Positions 41,257 through 49,521 of a stretch of DNA of 64,000 nucleotides are shown in pieces. This stretch comes from Paraburkholderia ribeironis (GTDB taxonomy: Bacteria; Pseudomonadota; Gammaproteobacteria; Burkholderiales; Burkholderiaceae): positions 174,161 through 238,160 of the forward strand of contig NZ_CYGX02000027.1 in assembly GCF_900019265.1 (NCBI RefSeq), read 5' to 3'. Position 1 is the stretch's first letter. Each line of letters starts with the position of its first letter. The translations under genes and the position numbers were made by a program. The notes below the pieces were generated by a model. That model was not told where the DNA came from, searched no databases, and was given only the letters and a program-made list of their open reading frames with translations.

Positions 41257-41841
41257 ATGGCTGAAGTTCCCAATCACGACGACGCGCTGACCGAGACTTG
41301 CATCGACAGCAAGACGGTGCATCAAGGGCCGTTTCTGACGGTGAAGTGCGACACCGTTCGCCTGCCGGATGGCAAGCACGCGACCCGCGAATACGTTCAG
41401 CATCCAGGCGCCGTGATGGTGATTCCGTTGTTCGACGACGGCCGCGTGTTGCTGGAAAGCCAGTATCGCTATCCGATGGGCAAGGTCATGGTCGAGTATC
41501 CGGCCGGCAAGCTCGATCCGAACGAAGGCGCGCTGTCCTGCGCGGTGCGCGAGATGCGCGAGGAAACCGGCTATACCGCGCGTGAGTACGTGTATCTGAC
41601 GCGAGTTCACCCGATCATTTCCTACTCCACCGAGTTCATCGATATTTATCTCGCACGCGGTCTGACTGCGGGCGAGCGTAACCTGGACGACGGCGAGTTT
41701 CTGGAGCTCTTCACGGCGACGGTGGCGGAGGTGTCCGAATGGGTGCGTACCGGCAAGATCACCGACGTGAAGACGATCATCGGCACGTTCTGGCTGGAGA
41801 AGGTATTGTCGGGCGCATGGCCGATGGCGGCGCCGCAGTAG
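41257..41841 (+). CDS. NUDIX hydrolase, ADP-ribose pyrophosphatase type
   Basis: 194 residues. The Nudix box GX5EX7REUXEEXGU is complete, from GKLDPNE to REMREETGY (about residues 87-109), and the surrounding YPAGKLDPNEGA and THPIISYSTEFIDIYLA fit the NudF/ADP-ribose pyrophosphatase subgroup. It splits ADP-ribose or related nucleoside diphosphate derivatives. GAGGT lies six bases before the ATG. It closes the nuo-distal gene run and is followed by a terminator. Confidence 0.9.
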   Translation: MAEVPNHDDALTETCIDSKTVHQGPFLTVKCDTVRLPDGKHATREYVQHPGAVMVIPLFDDGRVLLESQYRYPMGKVMVEYPAGKLDPNEGALSCAVREMREETGYTAREYVYLTRVHPIISYSTEFIDIYLARGLTAGERNLDDGEFLELFTATVAEVSEWVRTGKITDVKTIIGTFWLEKVLSGAWPMAAPQ

Positions 41842-41883
41842 CGCGCTCGGGCGCGCGGCGCGCAACTGATCAGGCTCTGTAAG

Positions 41884-41920
41884 AAAGCCCCTGTTGGTCG
41901 ATGACCGGCAGGGGCTTTGT
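41884..41920 (+). terminator. Terminator after the NUDIX gene
   Basis: Arms aaagcccctg (41884-41893) and caggggcttt (41909-41918) with further pairing inside (ggtc/gacc). Beyond it, 41921-42080 is more AT-rich than the surroundings and holds no gene. Confidence 0.85.
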
Positions 41921-42085
41921 CATTGCGAGCGTCTTAAAAAAGATGTCTTGGTCCTATGCCATCCGGCAGGCTCCCGGTGCGGTTGTTGTAAGGCTAGTAT
42001 GAATCTCCGGTTGTGGCGTTTGCGATCCATTTATTTCGGATAACGAATGATATGCATCGGAGTACATTTCAGGCGAATTGGCAAA

Positions 42086-42128
42086 GTTGTCACTTGACAA
42101 CCTGGTTTCCGCCAGCTAAATTGGAGGG
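42086..42128 (+). promoter_or_regulatory. Operator-like palindrome and promoter of the two-gene module
   Basis: A perfect palindrome gttgtca-ct-tgacaac (42086-42101) contains the consensus -35 hexamer TTGACA (42094-42099); 17 bases later is TAAATT (42117-42122), a fair -10. The ribosome-binding site GGAGGG (42123-42128) abuts the -10, so a transcript from here would be nearly leaderless; a second start further upstream is possible. A palindrome on the -35 fits autorepression by the downstream HTH protein (inference). Confidence 0.6.
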
Positions 42129-42133
42129 TATCA

Positions 42134-42379
42134 ATGGCCCGAGGAAGTCACGCCAAGAAAGAGATCGAGGCGGCGTTGGTCTATGCGGAGAAGAACGGTT
42201 GGCGCGTTCAAAGCGGCGGCAAAGGCCACGCTTGGGGAAAAATTTACTGTCCTTACAACGACGCGGAATGTCGTTGCGGAGAGTTTTGCATATCGAGTGT
42301 CTGGAGTACGCCGAAAAATCCCGGCAACCACGCAAAACACTTGCGGCGCATTGTCGACAATTGCACGGCTCGCCGGTAA
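42134..42379 (+). CDS. Small basic Cys-containing protein, HicA-like outline; candidate toxin
   Basis: 81 residues. The N-terminal helix (SHAKKEIEAALVYAEKNGW) is followed by GGKGHAWGKIYCP, a Cys-rich loop (Cys39, Cys46, Cys48, Cys52) and a C-terminal helix after WSTPKNPGNHAKHLRRIVD. The order 'helix, NGW, G-H on a strand, P-x-G-x-H, helix' recalls HicA mRNA interferases (GSHhxF and a C-terminal LrxIL helix), but the cysteines are not a HicA feature. GGAGGG is five bases before the ATG. Partner HTH gene 52 bases downstream; both lie in a lower-GC island. Function not known; toxin role is inference. Confidence 0.75.
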   Translation: MARGSHAKKEIEAALVYAEKNGWRVQSGGKGHAWGKIYCPYNDAECRCGEFCISSVWSTPKNPGNHAKHLRRIVDNCTARR

Positions 42380-42431
42380 CGCGGCCGTGACCGGCTGAAG
42401 TTCGGGGCTGGCTAAAGGTAGGAGGTAGTGT

Positions 42432-42956
42432 ATGGAATATGTGTTCACATTGAAGTACCGGCTCTCTGCGGAAGATTGCGATTCCGACGAGATCGTCGAG
42501 CGTCTGGGCGAAGCCGGGTGCGACGACGCCACCGTGGGCGTCGGGCAACCGGGCCGCATCGCGCTGCTCTTTTCTCGCGAAGCGGAGTCCGCGTTCGAGG
42601 CTCTGGTCAGCGCACTCAAAGATGTCAAAAGTGCAGTGCCGTCCGCGCGCCTTGTCGAGGCGGGTCCCGATTTCGTCGGCCTCACCGATGTCGCCGAGCT
42701 CGCCGGCGTGTCGCGACAAAACATGCGCAAGCTGATGCTGAGCCACGCAATCGACTTCCCGGCGCCGATCCACGAGGGCAGTGCATCGGTGTGGCATCTG
42801 TCTGACATTCTTGATTGGCTCACCGAGCGTGGCGGGTATGACATCAAGGCGGACGTGATAGCTGTCGCCAAATCTGCGAAGCAGATCAACCTTGCGCGGG
42901 AAGCGCGTGAACTCGAACCGCGCCTTAACCGCCAGCTCGAAAGTCTCGTCGCATAG
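42432..42956 (+). CDS. Helix-turn-helix protein, candidate antitoxin/regulator
   Basis: 174 residues. N-terminal alpha/beta part (EYVFTLKYRLSAE to GRIALLFSREAESAFEALVSAL, residues 2-63) is of unknown family. Residues 82-130 form an AlpA/MerR-like helix-turn-helix with wing (LTDVAELAGVSRQNMRKLML, then SASVWHLSDILDWL). A charged helical C-terminus (KSAKQINLAREARELEPRLN) may contact a partner. GGAGGT is six bases before the ATG. Two-domain antitoxins such as HicB also join an alpha/beta domain to a DNA-binding domain. It may bind the palindrome at 42086. I do not recognise the family. Confidence 0.75.
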   Translation: MEYVFTLKYRLSAEDCDSDEIVERLGEAGCDDATVGVGQPGRIALLFSREAESAFEALVSALKDVKSAVPSARLVEAGPDFVGLTDVAELAGVSRQNMRKLMLSHAIDFPAPIHEGSASVWHLSDILDWLTERGGYDIKADVIAVAKSAKQINLAREARELEPRLNRQLESLVA

Positions 42957-43058
42957 AATAGAAGAGCGCGGGCTCGATACGATCGGCGAACCCCTTCAAC
43001 GTCCGGGCCAGCGCCGCTCATGCGCCGGATACCTTCGGCAGCCGTTTGCGCAAAGCGT

Positions 43059-43064
43059 TAAAAT
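43059..43064 (+). promoter_or_regulatory. -10 box before the DUF1178 gene
   Basis: TAAAAT lies about 120 bases before the ATG; a clear -35 is not seen (TTGCGC-like bases around 43046). The remainder of the 229-base gap 42957-43185 shows nothing else. Confidence 0.35.
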
Positions 43065-43185
43065 CGCGCACCGCGTCCGATTTCTCAGCGGTGCATAGCA
43101 TCCGCGCGTCGTCGGTGAAAAATTACGAACGACCGTTCACAAAATTCCGTTTTGCGCTAAACTGGCACGCAAGCCCTGATTCCAC

Positions 43186-43611
43186 ATGAAGGTCCTCGAT
43201 TTACAGTGTCCGCATGGCCATCGGTTCGAAGGCTGGTTCGCTTCGGCTGATGACTTCGAATCGCAGCAGTCCCGCAAGCTCGTCGAATGTCCGATCTGCG
43301 GTGCGAACGAAGTAAGCCGTTTGCCGTCGGCACCGCGCCTGAATCTCTCCGGTGCGACCGATACGCAGGTACCGGCGGGCGCGCGGGAGATGCAGGCGCG
43401 TGTGATGCGCGCATTGCGCGAGGTACTGGAAAAGACCGAGAACGTGGGCGACCGCTTCGCCGAGGAAGCGCGGCGCATTCATTACAACGAAGCGCCCGCA
43501 CGCAATATTCGCGGTGTCACGACACCGGAGGATGCGCTCGCCTTGGTCGAAGAAGGCATCGAAGTGATGCCGCTGCCGGTCCCGGCTGCCCTGAAGGAAC
43601 CGCTGCAATAG
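43186..43611 (+). CDS. DUF1178-family zinc-ribbon-like protein
   Basis: 141 residues. N-terminal pair of Cys motifs, CPHGHRFEGWFAS (Cys8, His residues) and CPICGANEVSRLP (about residues 37-49), should form a zinc ribbon like other short regulatory zinc-finger proteins; a conserved helical part (RALREVLEKTENVGDRFAEEARRIHYNEAPAR) follows. DUF1178 has no assigned function. In this lineage it usually lies near the NUDIX gene, from which it is here separated by the two-gene island. Confidence 0.85.
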   Translation: MKVLDLQCPHGHRFEGWFASADDFESQQSRKLVECPICGANEVSRLPSAPRLNLSGATDTQVPAGAREMQARVMRALREVLEKTENVGDRFAEEARRIHYNEAPARNIRGVTTPEDALALVEEGIEVMPLPVPAALKEPLQ

Positions 43612-43659
43612 CGCAGTGGCTCCCTGGCGCCAGGCGGTTGCGGCCAGGAGACACTACGC

Positions 43660-44856
43660 ATGAATCTTGACTACTCCCCCGCTGACGACGCGTTCCGCGC
43701 CGACATCCGCGCCTGGCTCGAAGCGAATCTGCCTCGCGAGCTAAGCGACAAAGTACTCAATCACAAGCGTCTCGCCCGCGAAGACTTCGCGAGCTGGCAC
43801 AAGCTGCTCGGCACGCGCGGCTGGTCGGCGATCGCGTGGCCGCGAGAATATGGCGGTCCAGGCTGGGACGCGACCCAACGGCATATCTGGGAAGAAGAAT
43901 GGGCGCGTATCGGCGCGCCGTCCGTGCTGCCTTTCGGTGTGTCGATGGTAGCGCCGGTGCTGATGAAATACGCCAGCGAGGCGCAAAAGCGCCATTATTT
44001 GCCGCGTATCCTCGACGGCACCGACTGGTGGTGCCAAGGCTATTCCGAGCCGGGTTCCGGTTCCGATCTGGCTTCGCTGCGCACACGCGCCGAGCGCGTC
44101 GGCGACCATTACGTGGTCAACGGCCAGAAAACCTGGACCACGCTGGGTCAGTACGCCGACATGATGTTCTGCCTCGTGCGCACCGATAGTGGCGCCAAGA
44201 AGCAGGAGGGCATCTCGTTCCTGCTGATCGACATGAAAACGCCGGGCATCACCGTGCGGCCGATCATCACGCTCGATGAAGATCACGAAGTCAACGAAGT
44301 GTTTTTCGAAGACGCGAAAGTGCCGGTCGAGAATCTGGTCGGCGAAGAGAATCGCGGCTGGACATACGCGAAATACCTGCTCGGCCACGAGCGCACTGGC
44401 ATCGCGCGCGTCGGCGCTTCGAAACGCGAACTCGTTTTCCTGAAGCGTCTCGCGCTGAATCAGAAAAAGAACGGCAAACCGCTGCTGCAAGATCCGGTGT
44501 TCGCCGCGAAGGTTGCGAGTCTTGAGATCGAGTTGATGGCGCTTGAAGTCACCGTGCAACGCGTGGTCGCCAATGAGACTGGCGGACGCGGGCCGGGGCC
44601 GGAGGCGTCGATGCTGAAAATCAAGGGTACGGAAGTGCAGCAGGCGCTGACCGAACTGATGTTCGAAGCCGTTGGGCCGCTCGCCGCACCGTTCGACGTG
44701 CCGTTCCTCGAAGGCGAACGCGCGCATAGTCTGGCCGGCGACGACGATGCCGCGCCGCTGGCCGCGTACTACTTCAACTTCCGCAAGACGTCGATTTACG
44801 GCGGCTCGAACGAAATTCAAAAGAACATCATCGCGCAGATGATTCTCGGACTTTGA
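43660..44856 (+). CDS. Acyl-CoA dehydrogenase, large subunit of a two-gene type
   Basis: 398 residues. N-domain (WHKLLGTRGWSAIAWPREYGG), flavin-site sequence WWCQGYSEPGSGSDLASL and YVVNGQKTWTTLGQYAD, and the C-terminal GGSNEIQKNIIAQMIL. The usual QxHGGxG segment of the FAD-binding C-domain is missing; instead this part reads FEAVGPLAAPFDVPFLEGERA. The next gene has that segment but lacks GGSNEIQ. The pair therefore looks like a heterotetrameric dehydrogenase in which flavin sites are shared, as in PimC/PimD annotations or mycobacterial ChsE. AGGAG precedes the ATG. Confidence 0.9.
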   Translation: MNLDYSPADDAFRADIRAWLEANLPRELSDKVLNHKRLAREDFASWHKLLGTRGWSAIAWPREYGGPGWDATQRHIWEEEWARIGAPSVLPFGVSMVAPVLMKYASEAQKRHYLPRILDGTDWWCQGYSEPGSGSDLASLRTRAERVGDHYVVNGQKTWTTLGQYADMMFCLVRTDSGAKKQEGISFLLIDMKTPGITVRPIITLDEDHEVNEVFFEDAKVPVENLVGEENRGWTYAKYLLGHERTGIARVGASKRELVFLKRLALNQKKNGKPLLQDPVFAAKVASLEIELMALEVTVQRVVANETGGRGPGPEASMLKIKGTEVQQALTELMFEAVGPLAAPFDVPFLEGERAHSLAGDDDAAPLAAYYFNFRKTSIYGGSNEIQKNIIAQMILGL

Positions 44857-44866
44857 GGAGCGGCGC

Positions 44867-45994
44867 ATGGACTTCACTTTCAACGACGAACAACAGCAAT
44901 TCGCTGACGCGCTGCGCCGCTATCTGGACAAGAGCTACGGTTTCGAAGCGCGTCAGGCGATCGTGCGATCGGAATCCGGCGTGTCGGATACGCATTGGGC
45001 AGCTTTCACCGAGCTGGGGCTGACCGCGTTGCCGGTGCCGCAGGCGCAGGGCGGCTTCAGCGGCGGCCCGATCGACATGCTGGTGGTCATGCAGGAGCTC
45101 GGCCGTGCGCTGGTCGTCGAGCCGTATTGGGCGACGGCGGTCGGTATCGAGGCGCTACGCATCTCCGGTACGGGTCAGGGCGAGGACGCGGCATTGCTCG
45201 AACGCGCAGCGCAGGGCGAGAGCCGGCTCGCCGTGGCGTTTCACGAGCCGCACGCGCGCTACGATCTGTTCGAGCTCGCAACGACCGCGCGTGGAGAGGG
45301 CGATCGGCAGACACTGACTGGCACCAAGTCGGTAGTGCTGCATGGCGCGCAAGCGGATCACTGGATCGTGCCGGCCCGGTTGAGTGGCGAGCTCGCGCTC
45401 TTTGTCGTGGCGCGCGATGCAAGCGGCGTGAAGGTCACGGATTACCGCACGATCGACGGCCAACGCGCGGCGACGCTCGAATTCAACGGCACGCCCGCGC
45501 GCCGGCTTGGTGGCCAACACGCCGGTGCGGCGGCGCTCGAGCATATTGCCGACTACGGCACGTTGCTGCTGTGCGCGGAAGCAATCGGCGCGCTCGACGC
45601 GCTGAATGCCGCCACGGTCGACTACACCAAAACGCGTCAGCAGTTCGGCCAGCCGATCGCACGCTTCCAGGCGTTGCAGCACCGCATGGTCGAAATGCTG
45701 ATCCACGCCGAGCAGGCGCGTTCGATCACCTACCTCGCGGCGATGCGTTACACCAGTGAGAATGCCGACGAGCGTCGCCGCGCAGTCTCCGCGGCGAAGG
45801 TTCGGGTCGGGCAGGCGGCACGTTTCGTCGGTCAGCAGGCGGTTCAGTTGCACGGCGGCATGGGCGTCACGAACGAGGTGGCGGCGGCGCATCTGTTCAA
45901 ACGTCTCGCCATCATCGAAACCACGCTGGGCGACGTCGATCACCATCTCGCGCGCTTCGCCGCGCTGCCCGGCTTTGTCGCGACCGAAGCCTGA
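44867..45994 (+). CDS. Acyl-CoA dehydrogenase, small subunit of the pair
   Basis: 375 residues. Complementary to the preceding gene: it contains QAVQLHGGMGVTNEVAAAHLFKR (about residues 325-345), the FAD-contacting QxHGGxG, but ends without a GGSNEIQ-type tail. The middle flavin strand sequence is degenerate (RLAVAFHEPHARYDL rather than TEPxAGSD). AGGAG just before the ATG, ten bases after the first gene. Substrate probably bulky, branched or dicarboxylic acyl-CoA, by analogy with other two-subunit dehydrogenases. Confidence 0.88.
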   Translation: MDFTFNDEQQQFADALRRYLDKSYGFEARQAIVRSESGVSDTHWAAFTELGLTALPVPQAQGGFSGGPIDMLVVMQELGRALVVEPYWATAVGIEALRISGTGQGEDAALLERAAQGESRLAVAFHEPHARYDLFELATTARGEGDRQTLTGTKSVVLHGAQADHWIVPARLSGELALFVVARDASGVKVTDYRTIDGQRAATLEFNGTPARRLGGQHAGAAALEHIADYGTLLLCAEAIGALDALNAATVDYTKTRQQFGQPIARFQALQHRMVEMLIHAEQARSITYLAAMRYTSENADERRRAVSAAKVRVGQAARFVGQQAVQLHGGMGVTNEVAAAHLFKRLAIIETTLGDVDHHLARFAALPGFVATEA

Positions 45995-46025
45995 CAGCCC
46001 GTTCAAGCGGATAACAGCAACCATG

Positions 46026-46190
46026 TTGCATGGGACCAGAGTAGGTGCTTTGCATGGGACCAGAGTAAGCGCTGAAGCGCTAACTCTGGCCGACAGCTGA
46101 AGCGCTTACTCTGGCCGACAGCTAAAGCGCCAACTCTGGTCGACAGCTTTGCATGGGATGGGAGTAAGTGCTGAAGCACTAACTCCCATC
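46026..46190 (+). repeat. Repeat block with two covarying hairpins
   Basis: Between the dehydrogenase pair and the MaoC genes. Left-type 24-base units start ttgcatggga (46026-46049, 46050-46073, 46149-46172); right-type 25-base units end actctggYcgacagc (46073-46097, 46098-46122, 46123-46147). Hairpin 1 (46060-46089) pairs ccagagt+agcgct with agcgct+actctgg; hairpin 2 (46157-46190) pairs gatgggagt+agtgct with agcact+actcccatc. Both have the same a-a mismatch and 'ga' loop. The stems differ by compensating changes. Hairpin 2 ends five bases before the MaoC ribosome-binding site. Confidence 0.9.
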
Positions 46191-46207
46191 GACAAAGGAG
46201 ATGAACC

Positions 46208-46666
46208 ATGGGGTTCAGTTTCGAGGACATGGTGGCCGGCACGACCACTGAAGTCGGCAAGCACACGTTCACGCGCGAAGAGATCGTCGAGTTCGCGCAG
46301 AAGTTCGACCCGCAGCCGTTTCATCTCGACGAAGCCGCGGCCGCCGAGTCGCCATTTCGCGGACTGGTGGCGAGCGGCTGGCATACCTGTTCGGTAATGA
46401 TGGGCATGCTGGTGCGCAACGTGCTCGCGGGCTCCACGTCGATGGGCTCGCCTGGTATCGACGAGATTCGCTGGTTGAAGCCGGTGCGCGTGGGCGACAC
46501 GATCACGATGATGAACGTCGTGGTCGACAAGCGCGTGTCGGAGAGCAAGCCGGATCGCGGCATCGTGTCGACCCGCTGGGAGGGGCTCAATCAGCACGGC
46601 GAAACGGTGATCACGGTGCGCTCGAAGGGCATGTTCGGCTTGCGCAATCCGGGAGCCGCATCATGA
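46208..46666 (+). CDS. MaoC-like hydratase, first subunit
   Basis: 152 residues, a single hot-dog domain. The hydratase-2 motif is clear: REEIVEFAQKFDPQPFHLDEAAA (about residues 23-45) with catalytic Asp and His, then FRGLVASGWHTCSVMMGML. It hydrates 2-enoyl-CoA. It is translationally coupled (ATGA overlap) to a second MaoC gene, suggesting a heterodimer like ChsH1/ChsH2. AAGGAG precedes the ATG directly after a hairpin. Confidence 0.92.
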   Translation: MGFSFEDMVAGTTTEVGKHTFTREEIVEFAQKFDPQPFHLDEAAAAESPFRGLVASGWHTCSVMMGMLVRNVLAGSTSMGSPGIDEIRWLKPVRVGDTITMMNVVVDKRVSESKPDRGIVSTRWEGLNQHGETVITVRSKGMFGLRNPGAAS

Positions 46667-47163
46667 CGAGTGGCGCGGCGGTTAGCGTAACGGACAGCGC
46701 GGCGCCGGTCGCGACGTTCGGCAGTGCGGCGGCGTTGCGTGCGCGGGTCGGCGCAGAGCCGCTAGTCAGCGAGTGGTTGACGGTCGATCAGGCCAAAGTC
46801 GATCGCTTCGCCGAGGCTACCGGCGATCATCAATGGATTCATGTCGACCCGGAGCGGGCCCGCCGCGAGTCGCCGTTCGGCGGTCCGGTCGCGCATGGCT
46901 TCCTGACGCTGTCGTTGATTCCGGCGCTGCTGGGCAAGACGGTCGTGCTCGAACAGCGCATGGGCGTCAACTACGGATTGAATCGCGTGCGGTTTACGTC
47001 GCCGGTACCGGTCGGCTCGCAGTTGCGCGCGAAATTCGCGGTGGAGTCTGTCGAAGATATCGACAACGCCGGCGCGCAGGTCGTGTGGGCGGTGACGGTG
47101 GAACGCCAGGGCAGCGACCGGCCAGTGTGTGTCGCGGAGTTCATCACGCGGCATTACTTCTAA
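46663..47163 (+). CDS. MaoC-like hydratase, second subunit
   Basis: 166 residues. Hot-dog fold with TVDQAKVDRFAEATGDHQWIHVDPERA and PFGGPVAHGFLTLSLIPAL, the R-hydratase motif with Asp and His retained. Starts with an about 25-residue extension. Together with the preceding gene and the dehydrogenase pair it would cover the first two steps of a beta-oxidation-like sequence. A shared bidirectional terminator follows. Confidence 0.92.
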   Translation: MTSGAAVSVTDSAAPVATFGSAAALRARVGAEPLVSEWLTVDQAKVDRFAEATGDHQWIHVDPERARRESPFGGPVAHGFLTLSLIPALLGKTVVLEQRMGVNYGLNRVRFTSPVPVGSQLRAKFAVESVEDIDNAGAQVVWAVTVERQGSDRPVCVAEFITRHYF

Positions 47164-47186
47164 CGGCCTGGCGCCTGCGCGTCGAG

Positions 47187-47225
47187 AAAAACGCGAGCGG
47201 CATGTATGCCGGCTCGCGTTTTTTC
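47187..47225. terminator. Bidirectional terminator between MaoC and GST genes
   Basis: Arms aaaaacgcgagc (47187-47198) and gctcgcgttttt (47212-47223) with an inner ggcat/atgcc stem; A run on one side and T run on the other serve the two convergent genes. Confidence 0.88.
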
Positions 47226-47264
47226 GTGGCAATGGCCAAGGCCAGTACCGTTGACGCGGCGAAT

Positions 47265-47966
47265 CTAATGTTTCGCGTATTGCGTCGCACCGAACAGCAC
47301 TTCCCTGGCCTTGTCGTCCATCAGTGGCACGCGTGCGGACGCCAGCACTTCGACGCCACGTATCACGGCAGGCCGCGCGGCAATCTCTTCGTGCCAGCGT
47401 TGCACATTCGCAAACGTATCGAGTTCGATACCCTGGTTTTTCCACGAACGTGTCCACGGAAACGCAGCGATGTCCGCGATCGTATAGTCGTTGCCCGCGA
47501 GGTAGCGCGTCCTGCCGAGTTGCATGTCCATCACGCCATACAGACGCCGCGCCTCGTTGGTATAACGATTGATCGCGTATTCGATCGGCTCGGGCGCATA
47601 GACGCGGAAATGGTGTGTTTGCCCGAGCATCGGACCCAGCCCGCCCATCTGGAACATCAGCCATTGCAGCACGGCATAACGCGCGGCTGGATCGGTTGGC
47701 AGAAATTTGCCGGTTTTCTCGGCGAGATAAATCAGGATCGCGCCCGACTCGAACAATGCGAATGGCCGTCCGTCAGCGCCTTTGGGGCCTTCGGGATCGA
47801 CGATCGCGGGGATCTTGTTGTTCGGACTGATCGCGAGAAACTCTGGTGTGAACTGGTCACCCGCACCAATGTTCACACCGTGCACGGCGTAGGCGAGGCC
47901 TGTCTCCTCGAGCATGATGTGAACCTTGTGTCCGTTCGGGGTCGCCCAGCTATAGACATCGATCAT
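47265..47966 (-). CDS. Glutathione S-transferase, YfcG/Nu-class-like
   Basis: 233 residues. N-terminal thioredoxin-fold domain starting IDVYSWATPNGHKVHIMLEE (the TPNGxK motif replaces the usual Ser/Tyr), NKIPAIVDPEG and ESGAILIYLAEK (glutathione-binding Glu-Ser), then an all-helical domain with YTIADIAAFPW. This pattern matches YfcG/YghU disulfide-bond oxidoreductases, which use two glutathiones. AAGGAG precedes the ATG. Confidence 0.92.
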   Translation of the reverse strand: MIDVYSWATPNGHKVHIMLEETGLAYAVHGVNIGAGDQFTPEFLAISPNNKIPAIVDPEGPKGADGRPFALFESGAILIYLAEKTGKFLPTDPAARYAVLQWLMFQMGGLGPMLGQTHHFRVYAPEPIEYAINRYTNEARRLYGVMDMQLGRTRYLAGNDYTIADIAAFPWTRSWKNQGIELDTFANVQRWHEEIAARPAVIRGVEVLASARVPLMDDKAREVLFGATQYAKH

Positions 47967-48139
47967 CCTGGCTCCTTGTTCGTGAAAACGGCGCCGAAAG
48001 ATGGCCGCCGCGATTGACGAAAAATTAGAGCATAGATCTGACGATGCTGCTGGCGGCGCCGTGAGCCACGCGCGATAGCGCGACTCCGGCGTCGCGCGCC
48101 GCTTTCAGTCCAGCATGCGCCGACCCACGCCGACACCCT

Positions 48140-49399
48140 TTAAAAACGTGTGACCGGCATCTCCACGCGAGCCGCCGCGCCGGCATCCATGTGGCGCGCG
48201 AGTTCGAGCTTGGCGATCGCATTACGGTGGACTTCATCAGGGCCATCGGCGAAACGCAGCGTGCGTGCCGACGCGTAGGCATACGCGAGCGGGAAGTCGT
48301 CGCTGACGCCGCCGCCGCCGTGCGCCTGGATCGCCCAATCGATCACCTGACACGCCATGTTCGGTGCGACCACCTTGATCATCGCGATCTCGCCGCGTGC
48401 CCCCTTGTTGCCGACGGTGTCCATCATGTACGCGGTCTTCAGCGTCAGAAGCCGCGCCTGCTCGATCATGCAGCGCGCCTCGGCGAGACGCTCCTGCGTG
48501 ACGCCTTGCGCGGCGACCGGCTTGCCGAATGCGACGCGCTGCAGCGAGCGCTTCGCCATCAGTTCGAGCGCGCGCTCGGCGAGGCCGATCAAGCGCATGC
48601 AGTGGTGGATGCGCCCCGGTCCGAGGCGGCCTTGCGCGATCTCGAAGCCGCGGCCTTCGCCGAGCAGCATGTTGGTGGCGGGCACGCGCACGTTGTCGAG
48701 CGTGATTTCCATGTGACCGTGCGGTGCGTCGTCGTAACCGAACACGGTGAGCGGGCGGTGCACCGTGATGCCGGTGGCATCGGCAGGGACCAGGATCATC
48801 GACTGCTGTTGATGACGCGGTGCCTCGGGATCGGTCTTGCCCATCACGATGTAGACCTTGCAGCGCGGATCGCCCGCGCCAGACGACCACCACTTGTGGC
48901 CGTTGATCACGTAGTAGTCGCCATCGCGCACGATGCTGGTCTGGATATTGGTCGCATCCGACGACGCCACTTCCGGCTCCGTCATCAGGAACGCCGAACG
49001 TATCTGGCCTTGCAGCAGTGGTTCGAGCCACTCGCGCTTGTTGTCTTCGCTGCCGTAGCGCTCGATCGTTTCCATGTTGCCGGTGTCGGGCGCGTTGCAG
49101 TTGAACACCTCGGGCGCCCAGGGCACGCGGCCCATGATCTCGCACAGCGGCGCGTATTCCAGATTCGTCAGTCCGGCGCCGCGTGTGGAATCAGGCAGGA
49201 ACAGGTTCCACAGGCCGGCGTCGCGCGCCTTCTGTTTGAGTTGCTCGACCAGTTCCGTCGGCAGCCATGCATTGCCGCTCTGGCGATTGCGTGCAATCTC
49301 TGCGTAGAACGCGTGCTCGTTCGGATAGATGTGCTCGTCGAAGAAGGCGAGCAGTTTCTCGCGCAACGCCTGAACCTTCGGGGTGTAATCGAAATTCAT
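48140..49399 (-). CDS. ACAD11-like acyl-CoA dehydrogenase
   Basis: 419 residues, full-length dehydrogenase. [18 protein letters not shown] binds flavin/substrate, [22 protein letters not shown] (about residues 355-376) is the FAD segment, and the C-terminal [22 protein letters not shown] with the DGPDEVH hallmark places it with ACAD10/ACAD11. In animals that dehydrogenase is fused to an aminoglycoside-phosphotransferase-like kinase; here such a kinase gene lies directly upstream on the same strand. The ATG at 49399 begins at MNFDYTPKV; the open frame extends upstream without similarity. Probably acts on 4-phosphoacyl-CoA or long-chain acyl-CoA. Confidence 0.9.
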   Translation of the reverse strand: MNFDYTPKVQALREKLLAFFDEHIYPNEHAFYAEIARNRQSGNAWLPTELVEQLKQKARDAGLWNLFLPDSTRGAGLTNLEYAPLCEIMGRVPWAPEVFNCNAPDTGNMETIERYGSEDNKREWLEPLLQGQIRSAFLMTEPEVASSDATNIQTSIVRDGDYYVINGHKWWSSGAGDPRCKVYIVMGKTDPEAPRHQQQSMILVPADATGITVHRPLTVFGYDDAPHGHMEITLDNVRVPATNMLLGEGRGFEIAQGRLGPGRIHHCMRLIGLAERALELMAKRSLQRVAFGKPVAAQGVTQERLAEARCMIEQARLLTLKTAYMMDTVGNKGARGEIAMIKVVAPNMACQVIDWAIQAHGGGGVSDDFPLAYAYASARTLRFADGPDEVHRNAIAKLELARHMDAGAAARVEMPVTRF

Positions 49400-49521
49400 C
49401 TGGGACCTCGCGGATAACGGACAGCGGATGACATTGGAACGGGGCGCGTAGTCTGGAGCGCACAGCCGGGGCGCGCAGACCGTGCATGTAGCCCGGCGCC
49501 GCACGACCCGGCGCGCGACTG

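Noticed and set aside
41921..42956. Prophage or insertion sequence around the two-gene island
   Set aside because: No integrase, transposase, flanking direct repeat or tRNA attachment site was found; only lower GC and unusual gene content support transfer.
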